Made by a program: the position numbers and the translations under genes
Source of the DNA: Trachelipus rathkii
Lineage: Eukaryota > Arthropoda > Malacostraca > Isopoda > Trachelipodidae
DNA: 16,558 nucleotides
Direction: 5' to 3'
Assembly: GCA_015478945.1 (NCBI GenBank)
Contig: JABUQX010014233.1
Location: forward strand, 1 to 16,558
The notes under the pieces: generated by a model
Seen by the model: the letters and a program-made list of their open reading frames with translations, nothing else
The model's database searches: none
What the model was told of the DNA's origin: nothing
In this document: one piece after another, positions 1 through 11,659 of the stretch
Numbering within the stretch: the first letter of the stretch is position 1
How the letters are laid out: each line of letters opens with the position of its first letter

Positions 1-61
1 GACACCAGAATGTAAGTATTTTTAAGTTCTTCAAAAGAAGATACCTCAACCCTGCAAATTA
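1..61 (+). repeat. Partial satellite monomer at left edge (M0)
   Basis: This is the 3' third of a monomer, matching consensus from about position 120 to 183. It contains CACCAGAATGTAAG, the TCTTCAAAAGAAGA hairpin with one extra A, and a shortened CACCTGCC. The array therefore continues beyond the left edge. Confidence 0.93.
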
Positions 62-2983
62 CCTAGGAGTCAAATTATTAAATGAAAGTGATTAGTATGA
101 ATGATAATTTTCACTTTAGATTTCTTTGTATAACACTTAAAACGATATACCTAAGCTCGTATACGCTTTATTGCTACACCAAGAATGTAAGAATTTTAGA
201 GTTCTTCAAAGAAGATACTCAAACACCTGCCAAAATTTATCCTAGGAGTCCAAATTATTACATGAAAGTGATTTGTGAATGCTAATTTTTTTAATTTAGA
301 TTTTCTTTTGTTATATACACTTAAACGATTATACCTAGCTCGACTACTCACGGATTTCCACAACGCAATGGTAAGTAATTTTAGAGTTCTTCAAAAGAAG
401 AACCTCAACACTGCTAAAATACCTAGAGTTCAAATATTACATGAAAAGGGATTTAGTATGGAATGCAATTTTTTCAACTTTAGATTTCTTTTGTATAACA
501 CCTAAAACGATATAACTAAGCTCGACTAGCTTTATTCCTACTCCAAGAATGTAAAAGTATTTTAGAGTTCTTCAAGAAGATACCTCAAACACCTTGCCTA
601 AATTTCCTAGGAGTCCAAATATTACATGAAAGTGATTTATTCAGTAAAAATGCTAATTTTTTCAACTTTAGATTCTTTGATTATAACATTAAAACGATAT
701 ACCTAATCTTGACTACGCTTTTTTTCAAAGAAATGTAAGTATTTTAGAGTTCTCCAAAGAAGATACCTCAAACACACTGCCTAAATTATCTAGGAGTCCA
801 AATTATTAATGAAAGTGATTTAGTATTAATGCTATTTTTTTCAACTTAAGATTTCTTTTAACACTTAAAACGATATACTAAGCTCGACTACGCTTTGTTG
901 CTCACCAAATTAAGTATTGTTAGAGATCTCAAGAATATACCTCAAAGTACCTGCCTAAATTACTAGGGAGTCCAAATATTACATGAAAATGATTTAGTAT
1001 GATGCTAATTTTTTCAACTTTAGTTTCTTTGTTATAACACTAAAACGATATATACATAAGATCGACTACGCTTTATTGCTGCAACAGAATGTAAGTATTT
1101 AGTTCTTCACGAGATAACTCAACACCTGCCTAATTACCTAGGAGGTCCAAATTATTACATGAAAGTGATTTAGTATATGCCTAATTTTTTCACCCCTTTA
1201 GATTCTTTCTTATAAGACTTAAAAACGATATACTAAGCTCGCTACGCTTTATTGCTACTTCCAGAATGTAATTATTTTAGAGTTCTTCAAAATATACCGT
1301 CAAAACATGGCCTAATTACCTAGGAGTCCAAATTATTAAATGAAAGTTATTTAGTAATGAATGCTAATTTTTTCCAACTTTAGATTTTTTGTTATAACAC
1401 TTAAAACAATATACCTAAGCTGGACTACGCTATTGCTACACAGAATGTAAGTATTTTAGAGTTCTTTCAAGATACCTCAAACACCTGCCTAAAGTTACCT
1501 AGGAGTCCAAATTATTACATGAAAGTGATTTATATGAATGCTTAAATTTTTTCAATTTAGATTCTTTTGTTATAGAACTTAAACGATATATCGCTAAAGC
1601 TCGACTACGCTTTATGCTACACCAGAATGTAAGTATTTTAGAGTTTTCTTCAAAAGAAGATACTTCAACTATGCCTACCAATTACTAGGAGTTCAAATAT
1701 TAATGAAGTGATTTAGTATGAATCTAATTTTTTTTTCAACTTTAGATTTTTCTTTGTTATAACCTTTAAAACGATATACTAAGCTTCGAACTACGCCTTT
1801 ATTGCTACACCAGAATGTAAGTATTTTAGAGTTTTTCAAAGAAGATACCTCAAACACCTGCCTAAATTAAATAGGAGTCCAAATTATTGCATGAAAGTGA
1901 TTAGTATGAAAGCTAATTTTTTCAAACTTTAGATTTTTTTGTTTATAACACTTAAAACGATATACTTAAGCTCGGCTACGCTTTATTGCTACATACAGCA
2001 GAAATGTAAGTATTTTAGAGTTCTTCAATGAAAATACCTCAAACACCTGCTCTAAAAATTCTAGGAGTCAAATTATTCCATGAACGTAAGTTAGTATGAA
2101 TGCTTAAATTTTTCAAGTTTATATTTCTTTGTTATGACACTTAAACGATATACTAAGCTCAGACTACGCTTATTGCCTACACCAGAATGTTAAAGTAATT
2201 TAGAGTTCCTTAAAGCTACCTCAAACACCTGCCTAAAATACCTAGGAGCCAAATTTTAGCATAAAGTGATTTTATTAACATGAATACATATTATTCCAAA
2301 TTTAGATTTCTTTGTTATAACACTTAAAAGATTATACCTAAGCTCGACTACGCTTTATTGCTACACAGAATGTAAGTATTTTAGAGTTTCTTCAAAAAAA
2401 GATACCTCAACACCTGCCTAAATACTAGGAGTCCAAATTATTACATGAAGAGTGATTTAGTATGAATGCTTAATTTTTTCAACTTAGATTTCTTTGTTAT
2501 ACACTTAAAACAAATATCTAAGCTCGACTACGGCTTTATGTGCTACAACATCGAGAATGTAAGAATTTTGAGTTCCTTCAAAAAGAATAGCCCTCAAAAC
2601 ACCCTGCCAAAATACCTAGGAGTCCAAATTATTACATGAAAGTGATTTAGCAAGAATGTTAAAATTTTTTTTAAAACTTTAAGATTTCTTTGTTTATAAC
2701 ACTTAAAACGATAAACCTAATGCTCGACTACGCTTTATGCTACAACCAAAATGTAAGTATTTTAGAGGTTCTCAAAGAAGAAACCTCAAACACTTGCCTA
2801 AAATACTAGGAGTTCAATATTACATGAAAGGATTTAGTATGAAAATGCTAATGTTTTTCAACTTTAGATTTCTTTGTTATAACGCCTAAAACGATATACC
2901 TAAGCTCGCCTACGCATTGCTAAATCAGAATGTAAGTATTTTATGTTCTTCAAAGAAGATACCTCAGACACCCTGCTAAATTA
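62..2983 (+). repeat. Satellite monomers M1-M16, indel-rich
   Basis: There are sixteen monomers, starting at about 62, 241, 422, 606, 789, 963, 1137, 1319, 1498, 1685, 1870, 2060, 2241, 2424, 2615 and 2805. Lengths run from about 174 to 191 bp. Nearly every copy has several one- or two-base gains and losses, often in T or A runs, while base substitutions are fewer. That pattern fits poorly corrected single-molecule reads better than old divergence. M2 has the CCTAGG junction intact but a short T run. M11 has lost the junction palindrome (AATAGG). M8 reads AAAACAATATACC, a CpG-to-CA change. No gene or other element is present. Confidence 0.93.
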
Positions 2984-3382
2984 CCTAGGAGTCCAATTAT
3001 TAATGAAAGTGATTTAGTATGAATGGCTAATTTTTTCACTTTTAGATTTCTTTGTTTTATAACACTTTAAACGGTAGTGGGCCGTAATCGTCGAACGTAC
3101 GCTCTATATTGCCTACAGGCAGAATTGTAGATGCATTGTGGTTAGGAGTTCTCGGGTCAAAGAAGATAGCCCGTCAAACGACTGCCTAAATTATCCTAGG
3201 AGTCAATTATTGACGATGAAGAGTGGATTTTAGGTTATGGAATGCTAATTTTTTCAACTTTAGAATTTTCTTGTTATAACACTTAAAACGTATACTAAGC
3301 TCGACTACGCTTTAATGTGCTATAAAGAATGTAAGTTGTTTTAAGAGTTTCAAAGACGAACCCTCAAACCCTGCTAAATTTA
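2984..3382 (+). repeat. Satellite monomers M17-M18 with dense insertions
   Basis: M17 starts at 2984 and runs to 3194. At 211 bp it is the longest unit in the window. From about 3070 to 3245 the normal consensus order can still be followed, but extra bases, mostly G and C, are interspersed every few positions. Examples are GGTAGTGGGCCG where ACGATATACC is expected and ATAGCCCGTCAAACG where ATACCTCAAACA is expected. M18 starts at 3195 and recovers by about 3245. No inserted block has its own identity, so this is one degraded satellite stretch and not a foreign element. A burst of read error is the simplest cause. Confidence 0.88.
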
Positions 3383-5748
3383 CTAAGAGTCCAAATTATT
3401 ACATGCAAAGTGATTTAGTATGAATGCTAATTTTTTTTCAACTTTAGATTCTTTGTTATAACACACTTAAAAGATTATACCTAAGCTCGACTACGCTTTA
3501 TTGCTCACCAAATGTAAGTATTTTAGAGTTCTTCAAAGAATATAAAAGGTTCCAGCTCCTTAATTTACCTAGGAGTACAAATTATTACATGAAATTGTGA
3601 TTAGTATGAATGCTAATTTTTAACTTTAGATTCTTTGTTATAACAGACTAAAACAATATACCTAATCTCGACTACGCTTTATTGCTACAACCAAGAATGT
3701 AAGTATTTTAGAGTTCTCAAAGAAAATACCTCAACACCTGCCTAAATTACCTAAGAGTCCCAAAATTTATTACATGAAAGTGATTTAGATGATGCTAATT
3801 TTTTAACTTTAGATTTCTTTGTTATAACAGCTTAAAACGATATACCTAAGGTCGACTACGCTTTATTGCTACACAAAATGTAAGTATTTTAGAGTTCTTC
3901 AAGAAAGATACCTTGCCTAAATTACCTAGGAGTCAATATTATTACATGAAAGGGATTTAGTAAATGAATGCTAATTTTTTTTCAACTTTAGATTTCTTTG
4001 TTATAACACTTAAAACGATATACCTGCTCGACTACGCTTTATTGCTACATCAGAATGTAAGTATTTTAAAGTTCTTCAAAGAAGAGACCTCAAACACCTG
4101 CTAAATTAACCTATGGAGTCCAAATTAAAATTACATAAAAGTGATTTAGTATGAATGCATATTTTTTCAACTTTAGATTTCATTGTTATAACACCTAAAC
4201 GATATACCTAACTCGACTACGCTTTATTGCTAACCAGAATTAAGTTTTTAGAGTTCTTCAAGAAGTCCTAACACCTGCCTAAATTACTAGGAGTCCAAAT
4301 TATTACATGAAAGTGATTTAGTATGAATGCTAATTTTTTCAACTTTAGATTTCTTTGTTATAACACTTAAAACGATATACCTAAGCTCGAATACGCTTTA
4401 TTGCTACGCCAGAATGTAAGTATTTTAGAGTTCTTACAAGAAGATACCTCAAACACTGCTAAATAGCCTAGGAGTCCAAATTATTAATGAAAGTGATTTA
4501 GTATGACTTGCTAATTTTTTCCAACTTTAGATTTCTTTGTTATAACATTTTAAAACGATATACCTAAGCTCGTCTACGCTTTTTTACACCAGAATGTAAG
4601 TATTTAGAGTTCTTCAAGAAGATACCTAAACATCTGCCTAATTAACCTAGGAGTCCATTATATCAAAGAGTGATTTAGTATAAATGCTAATTTTTTTCAA
4701 CTTTAGATTTCTTTGTTATAACACTTAAAACGATATACCTAAGCTCGACTACGTTTTATTGCTACACCAGAATGTAAGTATTTTAGAGTTCTTCAAAGAA
4801 GATACCTCAAAACACACCTGCTAAATTACCTAGGAGTCCAAATTATTACATGAAAGTGATTTAGTATGAATGCTAATTTTTTTCAACTTTAGAGATTTCT
4901 TTGTATAACACTTAAACAATACCTAAGCTCGTCGCTTTGTTGCTACTCCAGAATGTAAGAATTTTAGAGTTCTTCAAAGAAGATACCTCAGCACCGGCAG
5001 GCCAAAATTACCTAGGAGTCCAAATTATTACATAAAGTGATTTAGTATGAATGCATATTATAACAAACTTAGATTTCTTTGTTATAATACACTTAAAACG
5101 ATATACCTAAGCTCGACTACGCTTATTGCTACACATCAAAATGTAAGTATTTTAGAGTTCTTCAACAAAGATACCTCAAACACCTTCTGCCTAAATTACC
5201 TAGGAGTCCAAATTATTACATGAAAGTGATTTAGTATGAATGCTAATTTTTTCAACTTTAGATTTCTTTGTTATAACACCTAAAACGATATAACTAAGCT
5301 CGACTACGCTTTATTGCTACACCAGAATGTAAGTATTTTAGTGTTCTTCAAGAAGATACCTCAAACACCTCTAAATTACCTAGGAGTCCAAATTATTAAC
5401 ATGAAAGTGATTTAGTATGAATGTATTTTTTCAACTTTAGATTCTCTTGTTTATAACACTTAATAACGACGAATATACCTAAGCTCGACTTACGCTTTTA
5501 TTGCTTACACCAGAATTAAAGTATTTAGAGTTATTTTCAAGAGTATACTGTCAAAGACTGCCTAAATTACTAGGAGTCCAAATTATTACAGTAAAAAAGA
5601 TTTATGTGAATGCTAATTTTTCAACTTTAGATTCTTTGTTATAACACTTTTAAAACGATATACCTAGCTCGACTACGCTTTTATTGCTAAACCAATGTAA
5701 GGATTTTAGAGTTTTTCAAAGAAGATACTCAAACACCTGCTAAAAAAA
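3383..5748 (+). repeat. Satellite monomers M19-M31, mixed quality
   Basis: There are thirteen monomers, starting at about 3383, 3568, 3750, 3925, 4110, 4286, 4467, 4646, 4829, 5011, 5199, 5379 and 5570. Quality improves over the preceding segment, and M24 and M29 are close to consensus. M20 (3568) carries AATCTCGAC in place of AAGCTCGAC, a marker that recurs at M35, M43 and M58. M22 lacks about 10 bases of the ATACCTCAAACACCTGCC segment near 3910. M25 and M27 share a CTCGTC variant. No gene or other element is present. Confidence 0.93.
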
Positions 5749-5783
5749 CCTAAGGAGTTCCAATTACCTAGGATCAATAATTA
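5749..5783 (+). repeat. 17-bp junction duplication, copy 1
   Basis: The start of the monomer is doubled. A copy at about 5749-5766 (CCTAAGGAGTTCC...) is followed by a second at about 5767-5783 (CCTAGGATC...). The preceding bases are CTAAAAAAA where CTAAATTA is normal. The same arrangement recurs at 6316-6349. Confidence 0.8.
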
Positions 5784-6315
5784 TACATGAAAGTTGATTT
5801 AGGTAAGTAAGCTAATTTTTTTAACTTTTAAATTTCTTGTTAAACACTTAAACGATATACCTAAAGCTCGACTACGCTTTATTGCTACACAGAATGTAAA
5901 TATTTTAGAGTTTTCAAAGAAGATACCTCAAACACCTGCTCTCAATTACCCTGGGAGTCCAAATTATTACATGAAAGTGATTTAGTATGAATAGTAATTT
6001 TTTTAAACATTAGATTTCTTTGTTATAACTTAAAACGATATACTAAGCTCGACTACGCTTTATTGCTACAAGAATGTAAGTATTTTAGAGTCTTTAAAGA
6101 AAGATACCTCAAACACCTGCCCTAAATTAACTAGGAGTCCAAATTATTCATGAAAGTGGAATTTAGTACTTATGCTTTATTTTTTCAACTTAGATTTCAT
6201 TTGTTATAACACTTAAAACCATATACCTAAGCTCGAACTACGCTTTATTGCTACACCAGAATGTAAGTATTTTAGAGTTTTTCAAAGAAGATACCTCAAA
6301 CACCTGCCTAAAAAA

Positions 6316-6349
6316 CCTAGGAGTCCAAATTACCTAGGATTCCATATTA
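6316..6349 (+). repeat. 17-bp junction duplication, copy 2
   Basis: CCTAGGAGTCC... at 6316-6332 is immediately followed by CCTAGGATTCC... at 6333-6349, so this junction has two CCTAGG palindromes 17 bp apart. It is cleaner than the copy at 5749 and shares its A-rich left flank, and in both the second unit has GGAT in place of GGAGT. Confidence 0.85.
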
Positions 6350-6511
6350 TTACATGAAAGTGATTTAAGTGTGAATCTAATTTTCAACTTTAAGATTTCT
6401 TTGGTTATAACACTTAAAAACGTATACCAAATCTCGACTGCTTTATTGCTACACCAAATGTAAGTATTTTGAGTTTTTCAAAGAAGATACCTCAACACCC
6501 TGCCCTAATTA

Positions 6512-8352
6512 CCTAGGAGTCCAAATTATTAACATGAAGTGATTAGTTGAACTGCTAAATTTTTCAACTTTCAGATTTCTTTTCTTATAACACTTTAAAC
6601 GATATACCTAAGCTCGACAACGCTTTATTGGCTACAATCAGAAGTAAGTATTTTAGAGTTCTTCAAGAAGATACCTCAAACACTGCTAAATCCCTAGGAT
6701 CCAAATTATTACCATGAAGTGATTTAGTTGAATCTAATTTTTCAACTTAGAATTTCTTTCTTTATAACACTTAAAAACGATATACCTAATGCTCGACTAC
6801 GCCTTTATTTGCTAACATACCAGAATGTAGGATTTTAGCGTTCTTCAAAGAAGATACCTCAACACCTGCCTAAAATACCTAGGAGTCCAAATTATTACAT
6901 GAAAGTGATTTAATGTTGAATGCTAATTTTTTCAAACTTTAGATTTCTTTTGTTATAGCACTTAAAACGATATACCTAAGCTCGCCACGCTTTATTGCTA
7001 CACAGAATGTAACTATTTTAGAGTTCTTCAAAGAAGATACCTCAAGACACCTGCCTAAATTACCTAAGGAATCCCAAATTATTACATGAAAGTGATTTAG
7101 TAATAATGCAAATTTTTTCAACATTAGATTTCTTTGTTATAACACTTTAAAAAGATTATACCTAAGCTCGACTACGCTTTTATTGCTAAACACCAGAATG
7201 TAAGTATTTAGAGTTCTCAAAGAAGATACCTTAAATACCTGCCTAAATTAACAAGAAGCCCCAACTTATTACATGAAAGTGATTTAGTATGAATGCTACA
7301 TTTTTTCAACTTTAGATTTCTTTGTTAATACACATATAACGATATACTTAAGCTCGACTACGCTTTTTGCTACCCAGAATGTAAGTATTTTAGAGTTCTT
7401 AAAGAAAGATACCTCAAACACCTGCCTAAATACCTAGGAGTCCATTATTACATGAAAGTGTTTAGTATGAATGCTAATTTTTTTCAAATTTAGATTTCTT
7501 TGTTATAACACTTAAACGATATACCTAAGCCTGACCACGCTTTTATTGCTACAAACCAGAGTATTATTTAGAGTTCTTCCAAAGAAGATATCCTCAACAC
7601 CTTCCTAATTACCTAGGAGTCCAAATTATTACATGAAAGTGATTTAAGAATGAATGCTAATTTTTCAACATTAGATTTCTTTGTTATAACACTTAAACGA
7701 AGATATCCTAAGCCGGACTACCTTTATTGCTACAAACCAGATATAAGTATTTTAGAGTTCTTCAAATGAGATACTCAAACACTGCCTAAATTACCTAGGA
7801 GTCCAAAATTATTACATGAAAGTGCATTTAGTGTGAAATGCTACTTTTTCAACCATTTAGATTTTTTCTTTGTTATAACCACTTAAAACGATTAACCTAA
7901 TCTCGACTACGCTTTATTGTGCTACACCAGAATGTAAGTATTTAGAGTTTTTCAAGAAGAATACCTCAAACACCATGCCTAAGTTTACTAGGAGTCCAAA
8001 TTTAAATTACATGAAGTGATTTAGTAATGAATTCTAATTTTTTCAACTTTAGATTTCTTTGTTATACACTTAAAACGATATAACCTAAGCTCGACTACGC
8101 TTATTGGCTACACCAGAATGTAATTTTTTAGAGTCTTCAAAGAAGATAACCTTAAACACCTGTGCCCTAAATTAACCTAGGATCCAAATCTTACTAAAGT
8201 GATTTAGTATGAAATGCTAATTTTTTCACTTTAGATTTCTTTGTTATAACACTTAAAACGATATACATAGACTCGACTACGCTTTTTTGCTTTTCCAGAA
8301 TGTAAGTATTTTAGGTTCTTCAAGAAGATACCTTCAAACACCGCCCTAATTA
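6512..8352 (+). repeat. Satellite monomers M36-M45
   Basis: There are ten monomers, starting at about 6512, 6693, 6878, 7063, 7251, 7433, 7612, 7794, 7988 and 8176. Variants that recur elsewhere are: M38, CTCGCCACG in place of CTCGACTACG; M39 and M42, CAACATTAG in place of CAACTTTAG; M43, AATCTCGAC with GAGTTTTTC and a TAGTGTG variant; and M45, GCTTTTTTGCTTTTCC in place of GCTTTATTGCTACACC. M40 has a degraded junction (ACAAGAAGCC). Indels are still frequent, but the linked substitutions are shared between distant copies and so are probably real. No gene is present. Confidence 0.93.
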
Positions 8353-10188
8353 CCTAGGAGTCAATTATACATGAAAGTGTTTTAGCATGAATGCTAATTT
8401 TTTCAACTTTAGATTTCTTTGTTATAAACACTTAAAACGATATACCTAAGCTCGACTACGCTTTATTGCTACACCAGAATGTAAGTATTTTAGAGTTCTT
8501 CAAAGAAGATACCTCAAACACCTGCCTAAATTACCTAGGAGTCCAAATTTTTCCATGAAAGTGGATTTAGTATGAATGTAATTTTTTCACTTTAGTTTCT
8601 TTGTTATAACACTTAAAACGATATACCTAAGCCAACTACGCTTTATTGCTACAAAAAACCAGAATGTAAGTAATTTAGTTAGAGTTCTTCAAAAGAAGAT
8701 ACCTCAAGCACCTGCCTAATTATCTATGGAGTCCAAAATTATTATCATGAAAGTATTTAGTATATGCCTAATTTTCAACTTTAGATTTCTTTGTTATAAC
8801 ACTTAAAACGATATACCTAAGCTCGAACTACACTTTATTGCCAGACCAGAATGTAAGTATTTTAGAGTTCTTAAAAGAAGATACCTCAAACACCTGCCTA
8901 AATTACCTATGAGTCCAAATTATTACATGAAAGTGATTTAGTATGAATGCTAATTTTTTAAACTTTAGTTTCTTTGTTATAACACTTAAAACGATATACC
9001 TAAGCTCGACTACGCTTTATTGCTACACCAGAATGTAAGTATTTTAGAGTTCTTCAAAGAAGATACCTCAAACACCTGCCTAAATTACCTAGGAGTCCAA
9101 ATTATTACATGAAAGTGATTGTATTGATGCTAATTTTTCACTTTAATTTCTTTGTTTATAACACTTAAAACGATATATCCTAAACTTCGACCACGCTTTA
9201 TTGCTCACACCAGATGGTTAATTTTTTAGAGTTCTCAAAGAAGATACCTCAAACACCTGCCTAAATTACCTAGGAGTCCAAATTATTACATGAAAGTGAT
9301 TTAGTATGAATGCTAATTTTTTCAACTTTAGATTTCTTGTTATAACACTTAAAACGGATATACCTAAGCTCGACTACGCTTTATTGCTAAACCAGAATGT
9401 AAGTATTTTAGAGTTCTTCAAAGAAGATACCTCAAACACCTGCCTAAATTACCTAGGAGTCCAAATTATTACATGAAAGATATTTAGTAAGAATGCTAAT
9501 TTTTCAACTTTAGATTCCTTTGTTATAACACTTAAAACGATATACCTAAGCTCGTCTACGCTTATTGCTACAACAGAATGTAAGTAATTTAGAGCTCTTC
9601 AAAGAAGAAAACCTCAAACACCTGCCTAAATACCTAGGAGTCCAAATTATTACAATGCAAAGTTATTTAGCATGAATGTTTAATTTTTTAACTTTTTAGA
9701 TTTCTTTGTTATAAACACTTAAAACGATATACCTAAGCTCGAACCACCGCTTTATTGCTACACCAGATGGTAAGTATTTTAAGAGTTCTTACAAGAAGAT
9801 ACCTCAAACACCTGCCTAAATACCTAGGAGTCCAAATTATTATGAAATGGATTTAGTATGAATGCTAATTTTTTTCAACATTAGATTTCTTTGTTTTTAA
9901 CACTTAAAACGATATACCTAGCTTCGACCACGCTTTATTGCTACACCAAGAAGTAAGTATTTTAGAGTTCTTCAAGAAGATACCTCAAACACCTGCCTAC
10001 TTACCTAGGAGTCCAAATTATTAAAATGAAAGTGATTTAGTATGATGCTAATTTTTTCAACATTAGATTTCTTTGGTTATCACACTTAAAACGATATATC
10101 CTAAGCTCGACTACGCTTTAAAACTACACCGAAATGTAAGTATTTTAGAGTTCTTCAAAGAAAAAGATACCTCAACACCTGCTAATTA
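8353..10188 (+). repeat. Satellite monomers M46-M55, relatively clean
   Basis: There are ten monomers, starting at about 8353, 8534, 8723, 8906, 9088, 9269, 9452, 9633, 9823 and 10004. Long consensus-identical runs occur, for example about 8421-8550, 8973-9118 and 9240-9340. M46 and M53 carry TTAGCATG in place of TTAGTATG. M53 and M54 carry CCACCG or CCACG, and M54 and M55 carry CAACATTAG. M49 has CCTATG at the junction. No gene or other element is present. Confidence 0.94.
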
Positions 10189-11659
10189 CCTAGGAGTCCA
10201 AATTTTAACAAATGAAAGTGATTTAGTATGAATGCTAAATTTTTCACCTTTAGATTTCTTTGTTTAACACTTAAAACGATATACCTTAAGCTCGACTACG
10301 CTTTTTATTGCTACACCAGTAATGTAAGTATTAGATTCTTCAAGAAGATTACCTCAACAATCTGCCTAAATTACTAGGGTCCAAATTATTACATGAAAAG
10401 TGATTTTAAGTATGAATGCTAAATCTTTTTCAAAACTTAGATTTCTTGTTATAAACCTTAAAAAACGATATCTAAGCTCGACTACGCTTTTATTGCTAAT
10501 ACACAAGAATGTAATTATTTTAGAGTCTTCAAAGAAGATCCTCAACCACCTTGCCCTAATTAAACCTAGGAGTCACAAATTTATTACATGAAAAATATAT
10601 CGTATGAATGCTAATTTTTTCAACTTAGATTTCTTTTGCTTATATACACTTAAAACCGATATATCCCTAATCTCGACTACGACTTTATTGCTACACCAGT
10701 ATATAAGTTATTTTAGAGTTTTTCAAAAGAAGATACTCAACACCTGCCTAAACTACCTGGAAGTCAAATTATTACATGAAAAGTGAATTTAGTATGAATC
10801 CTATTTTTCAAACTTAGATTTCTATGTTATAAACTTAAAACTGATATACTAAGCTTCGCACTACGCTTTATTGCTACACCAGAATGTTAAGTATTTAGAG
10901 TTCTTCGTAAAGATACCTCAAACACCTGCTAAAATTACCTAGGAGTCCAAATTATTACATGAAAGTGATTTGTGTGAATGATTTTTTCAACTTTAATTTC
11001 TTTGTTTTAACACTTAAAACGATATACTAAGCTCGACTACGCTTTATTGCTTAACCAGAATGTAAGTATTTTAGAGTTTTTCACAGAAGATACCTCAACA
11101 CCTGCCTAAATTACCTCGGAGTCCAAATTATTAAATGAAAGTGATTTAGTATGATATGCTAATTTTTCAACTTTAGATTTCTCTTGTTATCACACACTTA
11201 ACGATATTCCTAAGCTGGACACGCTTTTTTGCTTACACCAGGAATGTAATTATTTAGAGTTCCTTCAGAAGATACTCAACACTCTGCCTAGAATTACCTT
11301 AGGAGTCCAAATTATTAAATGAAAAGTGATTTAGTAATAATGCTAATTTTTTCAATTAGATTTCTTTGTATAACACTTAAAACGATATATACTAAAGCTC
11401 GACTACGCTTTATGCTACACCAGAATGTAAGTATTTTAGAGTTCTTCAAGAGATACCTCAAAACACCTGCCTAAATTACCAGGAGTCCAAATATTACACT
11501 GAAAGGGATTTAGTATGATGCTAATTTTTTCAACTTTGATTTTCTTATTATAAAACTTAAAGACGATATACCTAAGTTCGACTACGCTTTATTGCTACAC
11601 CAGAATGTAAGTATTTTAGAGTTCTTCAAAGAAGATACCTCAAACACCTGCCTAAATTA
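10189..11659 (+). repeat. Satellite monomers M56-M63, indel-rich
   Basis: There are eight monomers, starting at about 10189, 10374, 10565, 10756, 10938, 11114, 11297 and 11479. Single-base insertions and deletions become common again, especially from 10370 to 10870. M58 carries the linked AATCTCGAC and GAGTTTTTC variants. M60 carries a GTGTGAATG variant. M61 reads AGCTGGACACG with GCTTTTTTGC, and M62 has CAATTAG. No gene is present; the short open frames here arise because indels carry a frame past the normal stops. Confidence 0.93.

Larger units (their letters stand above)
5749..6511 (+). repeat. Satellite monomers M32-M35 with duplicated junctions
   Basis: The monomers start at about 5749, 5950, 6131 and 6316. 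M32 and M35 each begin with a tandem duplication of the first 17 bases of the unit: CCTAGG-like starts lie at 5749 and 5767 in M32, and at 6316 and 6333 in M35. Both duplications follow an A-rich AAAAAACCTA junction and a GAGTTTTTCAAAG variant in the preceding unit (M31, M34). The shared linked changes show that the two are copies of one ancestral event, three monomers apart, and not independent errors. Confidence 0.88.
3568..10755 (+). repeat. Higher-order marker set A (M20, M35, M43, M58)
   Basis: Four monomers have AATCTCGAC in place of AAGCTCGAC. Counted at TCTCG they lie at about 3666, 6432, 7901 and 10671, with gaps of 2766, 1469 and 2770 bp, that is 15, 8 and 15 monomers. Three of them (M35, M43, M58) also share GAGTTTTTC in place of GAGTTCTTC. 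M35 and M43 further share the TAGTGTG or AAGTGTG variant. The intervening monomers mostly lack the marker; M4 (about 707) has a related AATCTTGAC off this spacing. This is evidence of block-wise copying of multi-monomer units. Confidence 0.6.

Noticed and set aside
82..505. Two adjacent open frames of 67 and 76 codons on the plus strand
   Set aside because: Both lie wholly in satellite monomers M1-M3 and translate the same repeated segments. They are open only because indels switch the frame past the TAG, TGA and TAG stops of the consensus. There is no ribosome binding site or codon bias.
3070..3245. Foreign GC-rich insertion
   Set aside because: The consensus bases can still be read in order between the extra bases, so there is no contiguous foreign block.
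1499..7124. Minus-strand open frames at 1499-1681 and 6939-7124
   Set aside because: They are reverse-complement satellite, each about one monomer long, and the two translations resemble each other only because the repeat does. The minus consensus has a stop in every frame.
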